From contig NZ_CP035037.1 of NCBI RefSeq assembly GCF_004028235.1, forward strand, positions 248,001-312,000: a stretch of DNA of 64,000 nucleotides, written 5' to 3'. The notes below the pieces were generated by a model, which saw nothing but the letters and a program-made list of their open reading frames with translations, was not told the DNA's origin and did not search any database. The position numbers and the translations under genes are program-made. This document shows positions 53,252 through 61,265 of this stretch, in pieces (within the stretch, counting starts at the first letter, position 1; each line of letters begins with the position of its first letter). Source of the DNA: Leucobacter muris (GTDB lineage: Bacteria > Actinomycetota > Actinomycetes > Actinomycetales > Microbacteriaceae).

Positions 53252-53291
53252 TTGACGGTTCCCCCAGAGAGATTTAGACTGACTAGTCAGT
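53252..53291 (+). promoter_or_regulatory. sigma-A-type promoter with TetR operator
   Basis: TTGACG (53252-53257) and TAGACT (53275-53280) are separated by exactly 17 bases. A perfect 14-bp palindrome, ACTGACTAGTCAGT (53278-53291), overlaps the -10 end and start site. This resembles TetR/AcrR operators and fits control by the TetR encoded at 56506. Confidence 0.75.
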
Positions 53292-53318
53292 TCAAGAAAA
53301 TGCATCGAAAGGATCGAC

Positions 53319-54059
53319 GTGAGCAGCAACGAGACCGTCGTCATCGCGGCAGCACCGGGCGAGGACCGCGGGAGGCGCGGATCCGCCACCGCCGGATCCG
53401 CCACCGTCGAACTGCGAGCCGCCCACGTGCGCGGCTCCCGAGGGCCCGTCTTCGGGCCCCTCACCGCGACCAGCCGCAGCCTCGTCACCGTCGTGCTCGG
53501 CCCCCGCGGCAGCGGGCGCACCTCGCTGCTGCTCTCGATCGCGGGCCGCATGCAGCTGAGCGGCGGATCGCTCAGCACGATGGGCGCGACGAGCCCCGCC
53601 GAGATCCGGCGTCTCACCGGACTCGTCGGATTCGAGGCCGTCGACGCGCTCGAACCCGCCGTCACGCTCGGCGCCACGCTGCGCGAGCGGCTGAGCTGGG
53701 CACTGCCCTGGTACCGCCGCACGCCGCGCATCACCCCGCAGCTCGCACGCGAACTGCTCGCCGACGCGTTCGGAGACCTCGAGCAGCCGGGTCCGGCCCT
53801 GCTCGTGCGCGACCTCAGCCCCTCGGAGGAGATGCTCGTGAGGGTCTCGCTCGCCCTCATCGAGACCCCGCGACTGCTCGTCGTCGACGACTTCGACGCG
53901 CTCCGCGACCCCGCCGATCGTGCCCTCATCGCCGAACGTCTGAGCGATCTGGCGCAGCAGGGGATCCGCATCGTGCTGGCGAGCAGCGACCCGGGCGACG
54001 CCGCCCTCCTCGAACGAGCGCTCCCGGCGGGCGCCGCCCCCGCCCTCATCGAACTCTGA
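53319..54059 (+). CDS. degenerate ABC transporter ATP-binding-like protein
   Basis: A 246-residue ABC-ATPase-shaped protein with altered catalytic motifs. The P-loop is GPRGSGRTS (Lys replaced by Arg). The signature LSGGQ is LSPSEEM. Walker B reads LLVVDDFDA (Glu replaced by Asp). The Q-loop and H-loop are also unclear. So it probably binds nucleotide weakly or has a regulatory rather than transport-driving role. It precedes a YhgE/Pip membrane protein by 32 bases in the TetR-controlled unit; similar pairs occur in other actinobacteria. GTG 53319 has AAAGGA 6 bases upstream. Confidence 0.75.
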   Translation: MSSNETVVIAAAPGEDRGRRGSATAGSATVELRAAHVRGSRGPVFGPLTATSRSLVTVVLGPRGSGRTSLLLSIAGRMQLSGGSLSTMGATSPAEIRRLTGLVGFEAVDALEPAVTLGATLRERLSWALPWYRRTPRITPQLARELLADAFGDLEQPGPALLVRDLSPSEEMLVRVSLALIETPRLLVVDDFDALRDPADRALIAERLSDLAQQGIRIVLASSDPGDAALLERALPAGAAPALIEL

Positions 54060-54091
54060 ATCACCGGCCCAGCAGCCCCAGAAAGAACCCC

Positions 54092-56491
54092 ATGTCACTG
54101 TTCACCCGCAGCACCGAGCTGAAGCGCTTCCGCCAGGGCGCCCTGCCGAAGATCGCCCTCGGCGTGCTCCTCGTCATCCCGCTCATCTACGGCGCCCTCT
54201 ACCTCTGGGCGTTCTGGGCACCCACCGACCACCTCGACAAACTGCCCGTCGCGATCGTCAACCTCGACGAACCCGCCGAGAAGCCCGGTGGCTCCGCCCT
54301 CGCGGCCGGCGACGACGTGCTCGAGCAGCTGCAGCAGGGCGAGGATCTCGACTGGCAGCCGCTCGACGCCGACGCCGCGGCTCGCGCGGTCGGCGACGGC
54401 GACGTCTACTTCTCCGTGACGATCCCGAGCGACTTCTCCCGCACCCTCGCCGGTCTGCAGGACGACCCGAAAGCCGGTGAGATCGAGGTCGTCTACAACG
54501 ACAACAACTCGTTCCTCGCCTCCACGCTGGGCAAGCAGGCCATGGTGCAGCTGCGCGACGCGGTCGCCCAGACCGCCACGCAGACCGCGGCCGAGCAGGT
54601 GCTCGTGGGCGTCGAGCAGCTGAGCGACGGCACCCGCAAGGCCGCCGACGCCGCCGACACGCTCGAGACCGGCACGGCCCAGGTGGCCGACGGCAGCGAG
54701 AAGCTGAGCGTGGGTCTCGGGCAGCTCGCCGACGGCACGGCGCAGCTCGCCGGCCAGGCTCCCGCGCTCGTCGACGGCACCCGGCAGCTCGCGAGCGGCG
54801 CCGAGCGCGCCCGCGACGGCAGTGCGCAGCTCAACGGGGGCGCCGCGCAGATCTCGGCCAGCGCCGGCGAGGCCGCGAGCAAGTCGGGCGAGCTGCGCGA
54901 CGGCCTCGGGCAGCTGAGTGCTGGGGCGGGCGCCCTCGCCTCGAAGTCGAACGAACTCGCCGCGGGCAGCCGGGCACTCGCCGAGGGCACGCATCAGCTC
55001 GCCGGCGCCGGCGAGAGCCTCGCCGACGGCGCGAACGCGCTCTCCGGCGGTCTCTCGCAGCTCGGCGCGGGGGCGGCCCAACTCGACTCCGCGGCGACCG
55101 AGGTGTCGACGGGGGCCGAGGGTGTGAGCTCCGGCGCGGCGCGGGTCGCCACGGGCGCCGAGAGCATCGCGGCGCTCGCCGCCGCGAACCCCTCGATGAC
55201 GCTCGCCGAACTCGACGCGGTGCTGCAATCGGGCGGATCCTCGATCCAGGCGCTCGCCGACGGTGCGGGCCAGGTCCGCGACGGATCCGCCCAGCTCGCC
55301 GACGGCGCCACACGGCTCGCCGCGGGAGCCGCCGATCTCGACGCGTCGACGCAGCAGGCCGTCGGCAGCGCGCAGCAGCTCGCGACCGGAGCCGACGCCC
55401 TGCGCGACGGGATCTCCCAGCTCGACGAGAAGGCCGGCCTGCTCGGCACGGGCGCCGCCCAGCTCTCGACCGGAGCCGCGACCCTCGCGGAGAAGAGCGG
55501 CACCGCCTACGCGGGCGGCGCGCAGTTCGCCGACAAGCTCTCCGAACTCTCCGGGGGCGCGCAGACCCTCTCGGCGAAGAGCGGGGAGCTCGCGAGCGGT
55601 GTGCAGCAGCTCTCCTCCGGCGCGGGCGAGCTCGCGTCGAAGACTCCAGCGCTCGCCGCGGGCGCACAGCAGCTCGACGACGGCGCGCAGCAGGCGAGCG
55701 GCAAGTCGCAGCAGCTCGCCGAGGGGGCGGCCGAGGTCGACGCCGGAGCGGCGACCTTCGCCGGGCAGCTCGCCGACGGCGCCGCCGAAGCGCCCGACTT
55801 CGCGCCGGGGCAGGGCGACCGCATCGCCGAGACGATGGCCGCGCCGGTGCAGCTCGCCGAGCACACCGAGAACGAGGTGCAGGGCTTCGGAGAGGGCTTC
55901 GCCCCGTTCTTCATCGCGCTCGCCTCGTTCGTGGGGGCGCTCATCACCTGGCTGATCCTGAGGCCGCTGCCTCGCCGCCCGCTCGCCTCGAACGTCTCGG
56001 GACTGCGATCGGTGCTCACCGGATTCTGGCCGGCCGCCCTCATCGGCGTCGGTCAGGTGGCCATCATGATGCTCGTGCTGGTGTTCGGCATCGGCATGCG
56101 GCCCGCGCACTGGATGGGTATGGCCGCCTTCATGCTGCTCGTTACCCTCGCCTTCCTCGCCCTGCAGCAGATGTTCATCGCGCTGCTCGGCACCGCGACC
56201 GGCCGCGTGGTGAGTCTCGTGCTGCTGATGCTCATGCTGTCGTCGTCGGGCGGCACCTACCCCGTCGAGACGACCCCCGCCTTCTTCCAGGCGCTGCACC
56301 CGTTCATGCCGGCCTCCTACGTGGTCGAGGGGCTGCGGCAGCTCATCGGCGGCGGGATCGACGCCCGGTTCTGGGGGTCGTTGTTCGTGATGGTCGGCGT
56401 GCTCGTGGGTTCGCTCGCGATCAGCGCGGTGGCCGCCCGTCGCCAGAAGGTGTGGACGGTGGGGCGGCTGCACCCCGAGCTCGCGATCTAG
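54092..56491 (+). CDS. YhgE/Pip family membrane protein
   Basis: A 799-residue protein with one N-terminal helix (about residues 20-42), a large extracytoplasmic region and five or six C-terminal helices (about 605-790). The extracytoplasmic part (about 170-590) is almost entirely repeats of about seven residues of the type QLADGAxxL / LASGAxxL, expected to form a very long helical bundle. Family members include phage-infection proteins (Pip/YueB) and the type VII component EsaA; the C-terminal part is ABC-2-permease-like (MPASYVVEGLRQLIGGG). With the upstream ATPase-like protein it may form an exporter-like complex of unknown substrate. It stands in a TetR-controlled unit. Confidence 0.87.
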   Translation: MSLFTRSTELKRFRQGALPKIALGVLLVIPLIYGALYLWAFWAPTDHLDKLPVAIVNLDEPAEKPGGSALAAGDDVLEQLQQGEDLDWQPLDADAAARAVGDGDVYFSVTIPSDFSRTLAGLQDDPKAGEIEVVYNDNNSFLASTLGKQAMVQLRDAVAQTATQTAAEQVLVGVEQLSDGTRKAADAADTLETGTAQVADGSEKLSVGLGQLADGTAQLAGQAPALVDGTRQLASGAERARDGSAQLNGGAAQISASAGEAASKSGELRDGLGQLSAGAGALASKSNELAAGSRALAEGTHQLAGAGESLADGANALSGGLSQLGAGAAQLDSAATEVSTGAEGVSSGAARVATGAESIAALAAANPSMTLAELDAVLQSGGSSIQALADGAGQVRDGSAQLADGATRLAAGAADLDASTQQAVGSAQQLATGADALRDGISQLDEKAGLLGTGAAQLSTGAATLAEKSGTAYAGGAQFADKLSELSGGAQTLSAKSGELASGVQQLSSGAGELASKTPALAAGAQQLDDGAQQASGKSQQLAEGAAEVDAGAATFAGQLADGAAEAPDFAPGQGDRIAETMAAPVQLAEHTENEVQGFGEGFAPFFIALASFVGALITWLILRPLPRRPLASNVSGLRSVLTGFWPAALIGVGQVAIMMLVLVFGIGMRPAHWMGMAAFMLLVTLAFLALQQMFIALLGTATGRVVSLVLLMLMLSSSGGTYPVETTPAFFQALHPFMPASYVVEGLRQLIGGGIDARFWGSLFVMVGVLVGSLAISAVAARRQKVWTVGRLHPELAI

Positions 56492-56505
56492 GCGAAGATG
56501 GAACC

Positions 56506-57075
56506 ATGGCACGGGTCAACACGAAGCAGCTCATCACCGAGGCGGCGGTGCGCGTCGCCGCGCAGCACGGGATCAGCGGTGCGTCGATGGATCAGATCGC
56601 CGAGGCCGCGGGAGTGGCGAAGGGCAGCCTGTACTACAACTTCTCGTCGAAGGACGCGATCTTCGAGCAGGTGATGCGCGACGGCTTCGAGCGGCTCGGC
56701 GCCGCCGTCGACGAGGCGCGATCGCGGGCGGCGGGCGACGCGGCTCGCCTGCCGCGCGCGGTCGCCGCCGCCACCCTCGAGACCCTTCGGGGCAATCTCG
56801 ACCTCGCCAAGCTCATGGCGTCCGAGATCTTCCGCACCGACCGGGCGTGGGCGGGCGCGATGGAGCTCGCCCGCTCCTCGGTCGTGGTGCGCTACCGAGA
56901 CGTGCTGCGCGACGCGGAGGCCGCCCGAGGGGGCGGGCGCGCCCCGCACGAGATCACCGAGACCGCGGGCGCCGCCTTCTTCGGCGCGCTCGCGGGCGCT
57001 TGCCTCGACTGGCTCCTGTTCCGCCGCGATCAGAGCGTCGACCAGGTGCTCGACCAGGTGCTGCGCGGCTACTGA
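56506..57075 (+). CDS. TetR/AcrR family transcriptional regulator of the YhgE/Pip unit
   Basis: A 189-residue repressor (LITEAAVRVAAQHGISGASMDQIAEAAGVAKGSLYYNFSSKDAIFEQVM, a clear TetR helix-turn-helix). It lies 14 bases after the YhgE gene in the same direction, so it is probably the local autoregulator acting at the palindrome 53278-53291. An ATG 8 bases earlier is out of frame. Confidence 0.88.
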   Translation: MARVNTKQLITEAAVRVAAQHGISGASMDQIAEAAGVAKGSLYYNFSSKDAIFEQVMRDGFERLGAAVDEARSRAAGDAARLPRAVAAATLETLRGNLDLAKLMASEIFRTDRAWAGAMELARSSVVVRYRDVLRDAEAARGGGRAPHEITETAGAAFFGALAGACLDWLLFRRDQSVDQVLDQVLRGY

Positions 57076-57097
57076 GGCGGCGGCGCCCGCCTCGCGC

Positions 57098-57150
57098 AAA
57101 AAGGTCGGGCTGCGCCGTCCGGGAGCGATCCCGAGCGGCGCAGCCCGACC
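57098..57150 (-). terminator. intrinsic terminator of aspC (minus strand)
   Basis: 14-bp perfect arms 57103-57116 and 57137-57150, with an A5 run at 57098-57102 that reads as T5 on the minus strand directly after the stem. It begins 18 bases past the aminotransferase stop. It is the best canonical intrinsic terminator in the window and also faces the convergent TetR gene. Confidence 0.8.
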
Positions 57151-57167
57151 CTGCGAGTCTGCCCCTC

Positions 57168-58370
57168 TTACTCCGAGAGCAGCGCCCGGATGCGGCGCAC
57201 ACCCTCGACGAGCGCCTCGTCGCCCAGCGCGTAGCTGAAGCGCAGGTAGCCCGAGGGGCCGAACGCCTCACCGGGCACCGCGGCGACCTCGGCCTCGGAG
57301 AGGATCAGGTCGGCCAGTTCGAGCGAGGTCGCGGGGGTGACGCCGCGGTAGGTCTTGCCGAGCGCCCCGGTCACGTCGACGTAGGCGTAGAAGGCGCCCT
57401 CGGGGGTGGGGCAGTTGAAGCCCGGCACGCTGTTGAGCTCTTCGACGATGAGGTTGCGGCGGCGGTCGAAGGCGAGGCGCATCTGCTCGATCGGCTCCTG
57501 CGGACCGGTCAGCGCCGCGATCGCCGCGCGCTGCGCGATGTTGTTCACGTTCGAGCAGAGGTGCGACTGCAGGTTCGCCGCGCCCTTCACGATGTCGGCG
57601 GGGCCGACCATCCAGCCGAGCCGCCAGCCGGTCATCGCGTAGGTCTTCGCGACGCCGTTCACGAGGATCGTGCGATCCTGCAGCGCGGGCACGGCCTCCA
57701 CGATGGAGACGGCGCGCACACCGTCGTACACGAGGTTCTGGTAGATCTCGTCGGCCACGATCCACAACCCGTTCGCCTCGGCCCACTCGCCGATCGCCTT
57801 CGTCTCCTCGGGAGAGTAGACGGCGCCGGTGGGGTTGGAGGGCGACACGAAGAGCAGCACCTTGGTGCGCTCGGTGCGGGCGGCCTCGAGCTGCTCGACG
57901 GTCACCTTGTATCCCTGATCCGCGCCCGCGAACACCTCGACGGGAAGGCCGTCGGCGAGCTGGATCGCCTCGGGGTAGGTGGTCCAGTAGGGCGCGGGCA
58001 CGAGCACCTCGTCGCCCGGATCGAGCAGCACCTGGAACGACTGGTAGACGGCCTGCTTGCCGCCGTTCGTGACGATCACCTGCGACGCGGGCACCTCCCA
58101 GCCCGAATCGCGGGCGGTCTTCGCGGCGATCGCCTCGCGCAGCTCGGGCAGGCCCGTGGCCGCCGTGTAGCGGAAGTTCTTGGGGTCGTCGAGCGCGGCG
58201 CGGGCCGCATCGACGATGTGGGCCGGCGTGGGGAAATCGGGCTCGCCTGCGGCGTAGCTGATCACCGGACGGCCCTCGGCCTGGAGGGCCTTCGCCTTCG
58301 CGTCGACCTTGAGGGTCGCGGACTCGGCGATGGCGGCGATCTTCTTCGAAAGACGGGAGATGTTGGTCAC
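57168..58370 (-). CDS. aspC: pyridoxal phosphate-dependent aspartate aminotransferase
   Basis: A 400-residue fold-type I aminotransferase of subgroup Ib. Motifs are [52 protein letters not shown] (Asn), [15 protein letters not shown] (Asp, Tyr), [16 protein letters not shown] (Schiff-base Lys in VAKTY) and [12 protein letters not shown] (Arg). It interconverts aspartate and oxaloacetate with 2-oxoglutarate. Its place beside tRNA-Trp and secE is conserved in actinobacteria. The GTG start has only a weak Shine-Dalgarno sequence (GTCAGG). Confidence 0.92.
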   Translation of the reverse strand: MTNISRLSKKIAAIAESATLKVDAKAKALQAEGRPVISYAAGEPDFPTPAHIVDAARAALDDPKNFRYTAATGLPELREAIAAKTARDSGWEVPASQVIVTNGGKQAVYQSFQVLLDPGDEVLVPAPYWTTYPEAIQLADGLPVEVFAGADQGYKVTVEQLEAARTERTKVLLFVSPSNPTGAVYSPEETKAIGEWAEANGLWIVADEIYQNLVYDGVRAVSIVEAVPALQDRTILVNGVAKTYAMTGWRLGWMVGPADIVKGAANLQSHLCSNVNNIAQRAAIAALTGPQEPIEQMRLAFDRRRNLIVEELNSVPGFNCPTPEGAFYAYVDVTGALGKTYRGVTPATSLELADLILSEAEVAAVPGEAFGPSGYLRFSYALGDEALVEGVRRIRALLSE

Positions 58371-58494
58371 CCTGACAGACTACCCGCTGAGCGGTGCCGG
58401 ACGGCGCGTTTCGGAGGGGGATCCCAGGCGCGTCGGCGCCGCCGCGGGCGGGCCCGTCGGGGCTCGCGCGGGGCGCCCCGCGCGCCGTGCCGGT

Positions 58495-58523
58495 TCGACA
58501 AGCGATGCCGGATCGCGTAGAGT
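58495..58523 (+). promoter_or_regulatory. promoter for tRNA-Trp - secE - nusG
   Basis: TCGACA (58495-58500) and TAGAGT (58518-58523) at 17-base spacing, a near-consensus vegetative promoter about 75 bases before the tRNA. Confidence 0.65.
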
Positions 58524-58595
58524 GATCCACGGTGATTGACTTTCGCCATAATTTTTCATGCCCAGAGGGCGAAGAGTGATGGTCGTAAATCCCAT

Positions 58596-58671
58596 AGGGC
58601 GGTGGCGCAATTGGTAGCGCAGCGGTCTCCAAAACCGCAGGTTGCAGGTTCGAGTCCTGTCCGCCCTGCCA
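58596..58671 (+). tRNA. tRNA-Trp (anticodon CCA)
   Basis: A 76-base tRNA with encoded CCA end. The acceptor stem AGGGCGG pairs with CCGCCCT, followed by discriminator G. The anticodon stem GCGGT/ACCGC encloses loop CTCCAAA with CCA at 58629-58631. The T loop GGTTCGAGTCC is normal. tRNA-Trp just before secE is the usual actinobacterial order. Confidence 0.97.
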
Positions 58672-58722
58672 CATCCCGTGCGGCGCGAGAGCCCCGGCCG
58701 GGTGAGTTGAAAGGACACGCCA

Positions 58723-58998
58723 GTGAGCAGCAGTGAAGTCGAGGAGAGCGGCGGCGGTCTGGTTGAGCGCGCCAAGGCCGATCGCGCTGCCAAGCGCAAT
58801 TGGTTCAGCCGGGTGGTGCTGTTCATCCAGCAGGTGATCGCCGAGCTGAAGAAGGTCGTCACCCCGACCCGCAAGGAGCTCATCAACTTCACCATCGTGG
58901 TGATCGCGTTCGTTCTGATCATGATGGGCCTCGTGTGGGTGCTCGATCAGGCGTTCGGCTGGGTGACCGTCTTCATCTTCGGAACGCCGCTCGCCTGA
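58723..58998 (+). CDS. secE: preprotein translocase subunit SecE
   Basis: A 91-residue SecE with the conserved segment FIQQVIAELKKVVTPTRKELINFT and one transmembrane helix (about residues 56-80). It clamps SecY in the Sec translocon. The GTG start follows GAAAGGA at 8 bases. It is co-transcribed with tRNA-Trp and nusG (55-base gap). Confidence 0.95.
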   Translation: MSSSEVEESGGGLVERAKADRAAKRNWFSRVVLFIQQVIAELKKVVTPTRKELINFTIVVIAFVLIMMGLVWVLDQAFGWVTVFIFGTPLA

Positions 58999-59053
58999 CC
59001 TGCGGGCCGGTGAGCGTCCGATCCCGAATCCCGATCAAGGAAAGCAAGAACAG

Positions 59054-59854
59054 ATGACGAGCGAGAACAACAACCCCGAGGCCGAGCTCGACGCGGCGCT
59101 CGACGCGCTGGTGCAGTCGACCGACCCCGTCGCCGACGCCGCGGTGGAGGATGCGCTCGACATCGACAGCGCCGAGGAGGCCGCCGCTGCGGCCAGCGCC
59201 ATCGTGGACGAGGAGGTCGAGGAGGAGACCGAGGCCGCCGAGGATCCCTACAAGGCGTTCAAGAAGGATCTGCGCCGCCGCCCGGGCAAGTGGTTCGTGA
59301 TCCACACCTACGCCGGGTACGAGCGCAAGGTGAAGTCGAACCTCTGGAACCGTCGCGAGACGATGGGCGCGGTCGACGACATCTACGAGATCCAGGTCCC
59401 CATGGAAGAGGTCATGGAGGTCAAGAACGGCCAGCGCAAGATGGTGACGCGCGTGCGCATCCCCGGCTACGTGCTCGTTCGCATGAACCTCAACGAGACC
59501 ACCTGGTCGGTCGTGCGTCACACCCCGGGCGTGACGGGCTTCGTCGGCAACGCGCACAACCCCGTGCCGCTGCGCCTCAACGAGGCGTTCGAGATGCTGA
59601 AGAGCACCGTCGAGTTCGAGCCGACCGCCGCCGCCAAGGGCAAGGCCGCCGCGACCGCCGCAGCTCAGGGCAACGTCGAGATCGACTTCGAGATCGGCGA
59701 GACCATCACCATCAAGTCGGGCTCCTTCGAGGGCCTGCCCGGCACGATCAGCGAGATCAACCCCGCGGCCGGCAAGCTCACCGTGCTCGTCTCGCTCTTC
59801 GAGCGCGAGACCCCGGTCGAGCTCAGCTTCGACCAGGTCACCAAGATGGTCTGA
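59054..59854 (+). CDS. nusG: transcription termination/antitermination factor NusG
   Basis: A 266-residue NusG with an acidic N-terminal extension of about 70 residues common in actinobacteria. The NGN domain (KWFVIHTYAGYERKVKSNLWNR, IPGYVLVRMNLNETTWSVVRHTPGVTGFVG) is followed by a C-terminal KOW domain (IGETITIKSGSFEGLPGTISEINPAAGKLTVLVSLFERETPVELSF). It couples RNA polymerase to ribosomes or Rho. An Ala-rich linker (AAKGKAAATAAAQG) separates the domains. A terminator follows directly, and rplK, normally adjacent, is 3.2 kb away. Confidence 0.96.
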   Translation: MTSENNNPEAELDAALDALVQSTDPVADAAVEDALDIDSAEEAAAAASAIVDEEVEEETEAAEDPYKAFKKDLRRRPGKWFVIHTYAGYERKVKSNLWNRRETMGAVDDIYEIQVPMEEVMEVKNGQRKMVTRVRIPGYVLVRMNLNETTWSVVRHTPGVTGFVGNAHNPVPLRLNEAFEMLKSTVEFEPTAAAKGKAAATAAAQGNVEIDFEIGETITIKSGSFEGLPGTISEINPAAGKLTVLVSLFERETPVELSFDQVTKMV

Positions 59855-59868
59855 CCCCCGTTCTTCGG

Positions 59869-59898
59869 CGAAGGGCCCCGCTTCGGCGGGGCCCTTCG
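59869..59898 (+). terminator. terminator of secE-nusG
   Basis: 13-bp perfect stem (59869-59881 with 59886-59898), TTCG tetraloop, then TGTT. It ends the secE-nusG unit before the repeat region. Confidence 0.75.
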
Positions 59899-59905
59899 TG
59901 TTGCC

Positions 59906-60045
59906 GTGCCCGCGGACCTTCGTCTGTGCCCGCCTTCGTCCGTGCCCGCGGACCTCCGTCTGTGCCCGCCCTCGTCTGTGCCCGCTTTCGTCCGTGTCCG
60001 CGGACCTCCGTCTGTGCCCGCCCTCGTCTGTGCCCGCGGTCCTCC
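59906..60045. repeat. tandem repeat region of 16- and 20-bp units
   Basis: Units starting GTGCCCGC (or GTGTCCGC) recur about eight times in 140 bases, alternating between a 20-base form (GTGCCCGCGGACCTCCGTCT) and a 16-base form (GTGCCCGCCCTCGTCT, CTTTCGTCC variants). There is no real gene. It is followed by a pyrimidine-only stretch (60045-60078) leading into palindrome C. Together they fill the 304-bp gap after nusG. Confidence 0.8.
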
Positions 60046-60078
60046 ATTCCTTCCTCCCACCTCTTCCCTCCCTTCCCT

Positions 60079-60139
60079 CACCGATCGACGCTCGAGCACC
60101 TGTTTCGTGGCGATCGAGGTGTTTGAACATCGATCGGTG
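60079..60139. repeat. dispersed palindrome, copy C
   Basis: Arms 60079-60101 and 60117-60139 pair over 23 bases with a few mismatches, all transitions that leave G-T wobble in RNA. It shares the outer CACCGATCGA and the GTTTCG loop with copies A, B and D. It lies between the convergent nusG and DUF559 genes. Confidence 0.75.
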
Positions 60140-60158
60140 CGCCGCGATGAATGCGGCG

Positions 60159-60983
60159 CTACCGCGCCAGGTGCAGCCCTCGCGCGAGTGCCTCCAGAAT
60201 CATCGCCTCGACCTCGTGCCAGCGGTGCACGACCTGCTCGTAACCGACGCGGATCACGCGGTATCCGCGCAGCCTCAGCTCCGCATCGTGCTCGTTGTCG
60301 TCCGTCCGCTGTCTGCCCACGTGGTCCCGGCCGTCGATCTGCACCACCAGGCGGTCGCCGATCAGGAAGTCGACGCGACGCCCGTGCGCCCAGCACTGCG
60401 GGCGGACCGGGATCCGGAGCCATCTCAGACGGGTGCGAAAGATCGATTCCAAGCCGGAATCGGAGAACGGCGTGCACTCGAGCAGGAGCTTGCGGGCGCG
60501 CGGGCCCAGCGGGAGCGCGGCCAGCTTCGGATAGTCGGTGAGCCTCTGCTGCAGCGCGGAGTCCCACACCGCGAGCGCCTCGTCGTGAGGTCGGCACCGG
60601 GCGACGCAGTCCAAGGTGTTCTCGAGGTGGTCGGCCAGCAGCCCGGGGCCCCGCGGGATCAGCGGGGCGTGCCAGTGCACGCGCGCGCTTCCGGGCAGAT
60701 CGACGTGGCGGCCACGCGGCGCGGCCACATGGAGTTCATCGTGTCGCAGCACCCAGAGCCCCAGTCGAGCGGCCTGGGTGACGCAGCTGAGCACGACACC
60801 GTGGCGGGCAGCGAGAACGAGTTCGGGATCCGCCGAAGCGAGCGCGAGCCAGCCCCGGCGCGGACGAGACGCCTCCCCGCTCGCGATGCTTCTTCTGATC
60901 TGGTGCGGCGAGTGACCGAGGCGTAAGAGACGCGAGGTGCGCGCGACTCCTCCTTCGGTGAGCAGAGACTGTTCGACGGACAT
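60159..60983 (-). CDS. DUF559/AbiEi-type protein with VSR-like endonuclease domain
   Basis: A 274-residue protein common in actinobacteria. The N-terminus (GGVARTSRLLRLGHSPHQIRRSIASGEASRPRRGWLAL) is an AbiEi-antitoxin-like winged helix. The C-terminal 100 residues resemble a VSR/DUF559 PD-(D/E)xK nuclease: LESIFRTRLR (Glu), GRRVDFLIGDRLVVQIDGRDH (Asp, with Q where Glu is usual) and LRLRGYRVIRVGYEQV. Function is unproven; nicking or toxin-antitoxin roles are suggested for relatives. ATG 60983 is chosen over 61007 by family start. Its place inside the nusG-rplK interval is unusual. Confidence 0.75.
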   Translation of the reverse strand: MSVEQSLLTEGGVARTSRLLRLGHSPHQIRRSIASGEASRPRRGWLALASADPELVLAARHGVVLSCVTQAARLGLWVLRHDELHVAAPRGRHVDLPGSARVHWHAPLIPRGPGLLADHLENTLDCVARCRPHDEALAVWDSALQQRLTDYPKLAALPLGPRARKLLLECTPFSDSGLESIFRTRLRWLRIPVRPQCWAHGRRVDFLIGDRLVVQIDGRDHVGRQRTDDNEHDAELRLRGYRVIRVGYEQVVHRWHEVEAMILEALARGLHLAR

Positions 60984-61242
60984 GCGTTCAGTGTGCAGCC
61001 GTCTCATGCACGGCGCTGCCCGAACAGCCTGAATGTGGAGAAGCTGCTGCGATCCGGCCCCGACTTCGGCTTGTGAGCGGAGTGCGCTGTTCGCTCCAGA
61101 CGCCCCCGCGAAGCGCGCTTGTTATGCCTCTCGCGATGCCTTCCCGGCACCCTCGTGACGCCGCTTCCCACCCCTTGCAACGACCTTGCAACGACCTTCC
61201 AACGCCCTTCGTGATGCCGATCCCTTTGCGATGCCCACCCAC

Positions 61243-61265
61243 GGCACCGATCGACGCTCACGCAC
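61243..61265. repeat. dispersed palindrome copy D, left half with target duplication
   Basis: The left arm starts GGCACCGATCGACGCT and ends in TCACGCAC (61258-61265), the 8-bp target duplication of the adjacent insertion element. The matching right half is at 62651-62700. Joined, the halves give a palindrome like copy B with one mismatch in 24. Confidence 0.8.

Noticed and set aside
54600..55860. Tandem DNA repeat or assembly artefact in the YhgE gene
   Set aside because: The repetition is at protein level with diverse codons; the frame stays open and the family is known for such repeats.
59906..60045. CRISPR array
   Set aside because: The repeated units are contiguous 16-20-base tandem copies without unique spacers, and no cas gene is present. 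No other array-like pattern was seen in the window.
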